From positions 1,550,001 to 1,614,000 of the forward strand of contig NZ_CP032683.1 in NCBI RefSeq assembly GCF_001304615.2: DNA of 64,000 bases. The letters are read 5' to 3'. The position numbers were made by a program, and so were the translations under genes. Below the pieces are notes generated by a model that searched no databases, was not told where the DNA came from, and saw nothing but the letters and a program-made list of their open reading frames with translations. Shown piece by piece: positions 63,733-64,000 of the stretch. The first letter of the stretch is position 1; each line of letters opens with the position of its first letter. Origin of the DNA: Methanosarcina flavescens. GTDB taxonomy: Archaea; Halobacteriota; Methanosarcinia; Methanosarcinales; Methanosarcinaceae.

Positions 63733-64000
63733 ATGCGAAGGGACTATATAGACACGGGCTATAGCCCGAAGGATACCGATCTAACATGTGAATTCCATAT
63801 CGAGCCATCAGCAGGAGTGAACTTTGAGGAAGCTGCAACCCATATGGCAGGGGAAAGCTCTATAGACTCCTGGACTGAGATTGCTACACTCAGTCCCGAA
63901 CTTGCGGCCAGGTTGAAGCCCCACGTATTTTATGTGGACGAGGGATCACAAACTGTAAGGGTAGCTTATTCCGAAGAACTCTTTGAACTGGGTTCGGTCC
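63733..64000 (+). CDS. rbcL: Form III RuBisCO large chain (5' end only)
   Basis: The first 89 residues match archaeal form III ribulose-bisphosphate carboxylase: a tyrosine-rich start (YIDTGYSPKDTDLTCEFHIEPSAGVNFEEAATHMAGESSIDSWT) and the N-terminal domain to ELFELGSVP. Form III enzymes of methanogens act with AMP phosphorylase and ribose-1,5-bisphosphate isomerase in nucleotide salvage; in Methanosarcina they do not fix CO2 by a Calvin cycle. The ATG has GGAGG six bases upstream. The catalytic residues lie to the right of the window. Confidence 0.93.
   Translation, partial: MRRDYIDTGYSPKDTDLTCEFHIEPSAGVNFEEAATHMAGESSIDSWTEIATLSPELAARLKPHVFYVDEGSQTVRVAYSEELFELGSV

Overview
The window is a stretch of chromosome from a methanogenic archaeon of the genus Methanosarcina. 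The evidence is the gene set itself: a two-repeat TATA-binding protein, a proteasome-activating nucleotidase, an archaeal uL11-uL1-uL10-L12 ribosomal stalk cluster, SecE-Spt5, an AglJ-type N-glycosylation transferase, an anaerobic cobamide pathway and, at the right edge, the start of a form III RuBisCO. Genes are rich in Glu and Lys, gaps are long and AT-rich, and many starts carry a clear Shine-Dalgarno (SD) sequence. I do not assign a species.

Layout. 1-4001 (minus): anaerobic cobamide operon cbiT-cbiL-cbiF-cbiG(N)-cbiG(C)-cbiH-cbiC, with CbiG split in two. 4751-7131: a homocitrate/citrate-synthase-like enzyme convergent with an isocitrate-dehydrogenase-type enzyme, a probable route to 2-oxoglutarate. 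7458-12854: TatD-like hydrolase, MBF1 and PAN divergent from a shared promoter, a DUF99 protein, FtsZ. 13272-16834: secE-spt5-rpl11-rpl1-rpl10-rpl12. 17490-28046: scattered metabolic, repair and envelope genes (radical SAM, SAM hydrolase family, lipoprotein, Fe-S protein, Ogt, M3 peptidase, ThiC family, a sequon-rich membrane protein), plus a HEAT-repeat pseudogene and a cluster of palindromic repeats. 28573-37035 (minus): aglJ, tbp, then scpB-scpA-smc headed by an unrecognised coiled-coil gene. 38090-41430: FeoB with a DtxR-type regulator, and a GNAT enzyme. 41596-48546: two tRNA-Arg genes flank a biotin ECF transporter operon, an ArsR-metal permease pair and a PspC protein. 48897-53661: ilvE, a DUF1724 regulator, a phosphoribosyltransferase, a Zn-ribbon protein and a truncated secreted protein. 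54085-58262: a heat-shock cluster (HSR1-like regulator, Cdc48, two Hsp20). 59613-62847: two tandem paralogous DUF1646 membrane proteins. 63733-64000: start of rbcL.

Most interesting signals. (1) Downstream of each DUF1646 paralogue lies a ~145-160 nt element closed by a long helix whose sequence differs between copies with compensatory base changes: a candidate structured RNA. (2) The palindrome ATGTAC-N3-GTACAT occurs in front of both the SMC-ScpAB operon and the Zn-ribbon gene, suggesting a shared operator. (3) Two genes (cbiG N-part and a phosphoribosyltransferase) appear to start at ATA behind strong SD sequences. (4) The HSR1-cdc48-hsp20 cluster carries a near-exact copy of the CTAAC-N5-GTTAG heat-shock box. 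(5) The tbp upstream region has three TATA elements spaced 32-33 bp apart. (6) rpl1 has a leader that folds as a three-way junction next to the SD.
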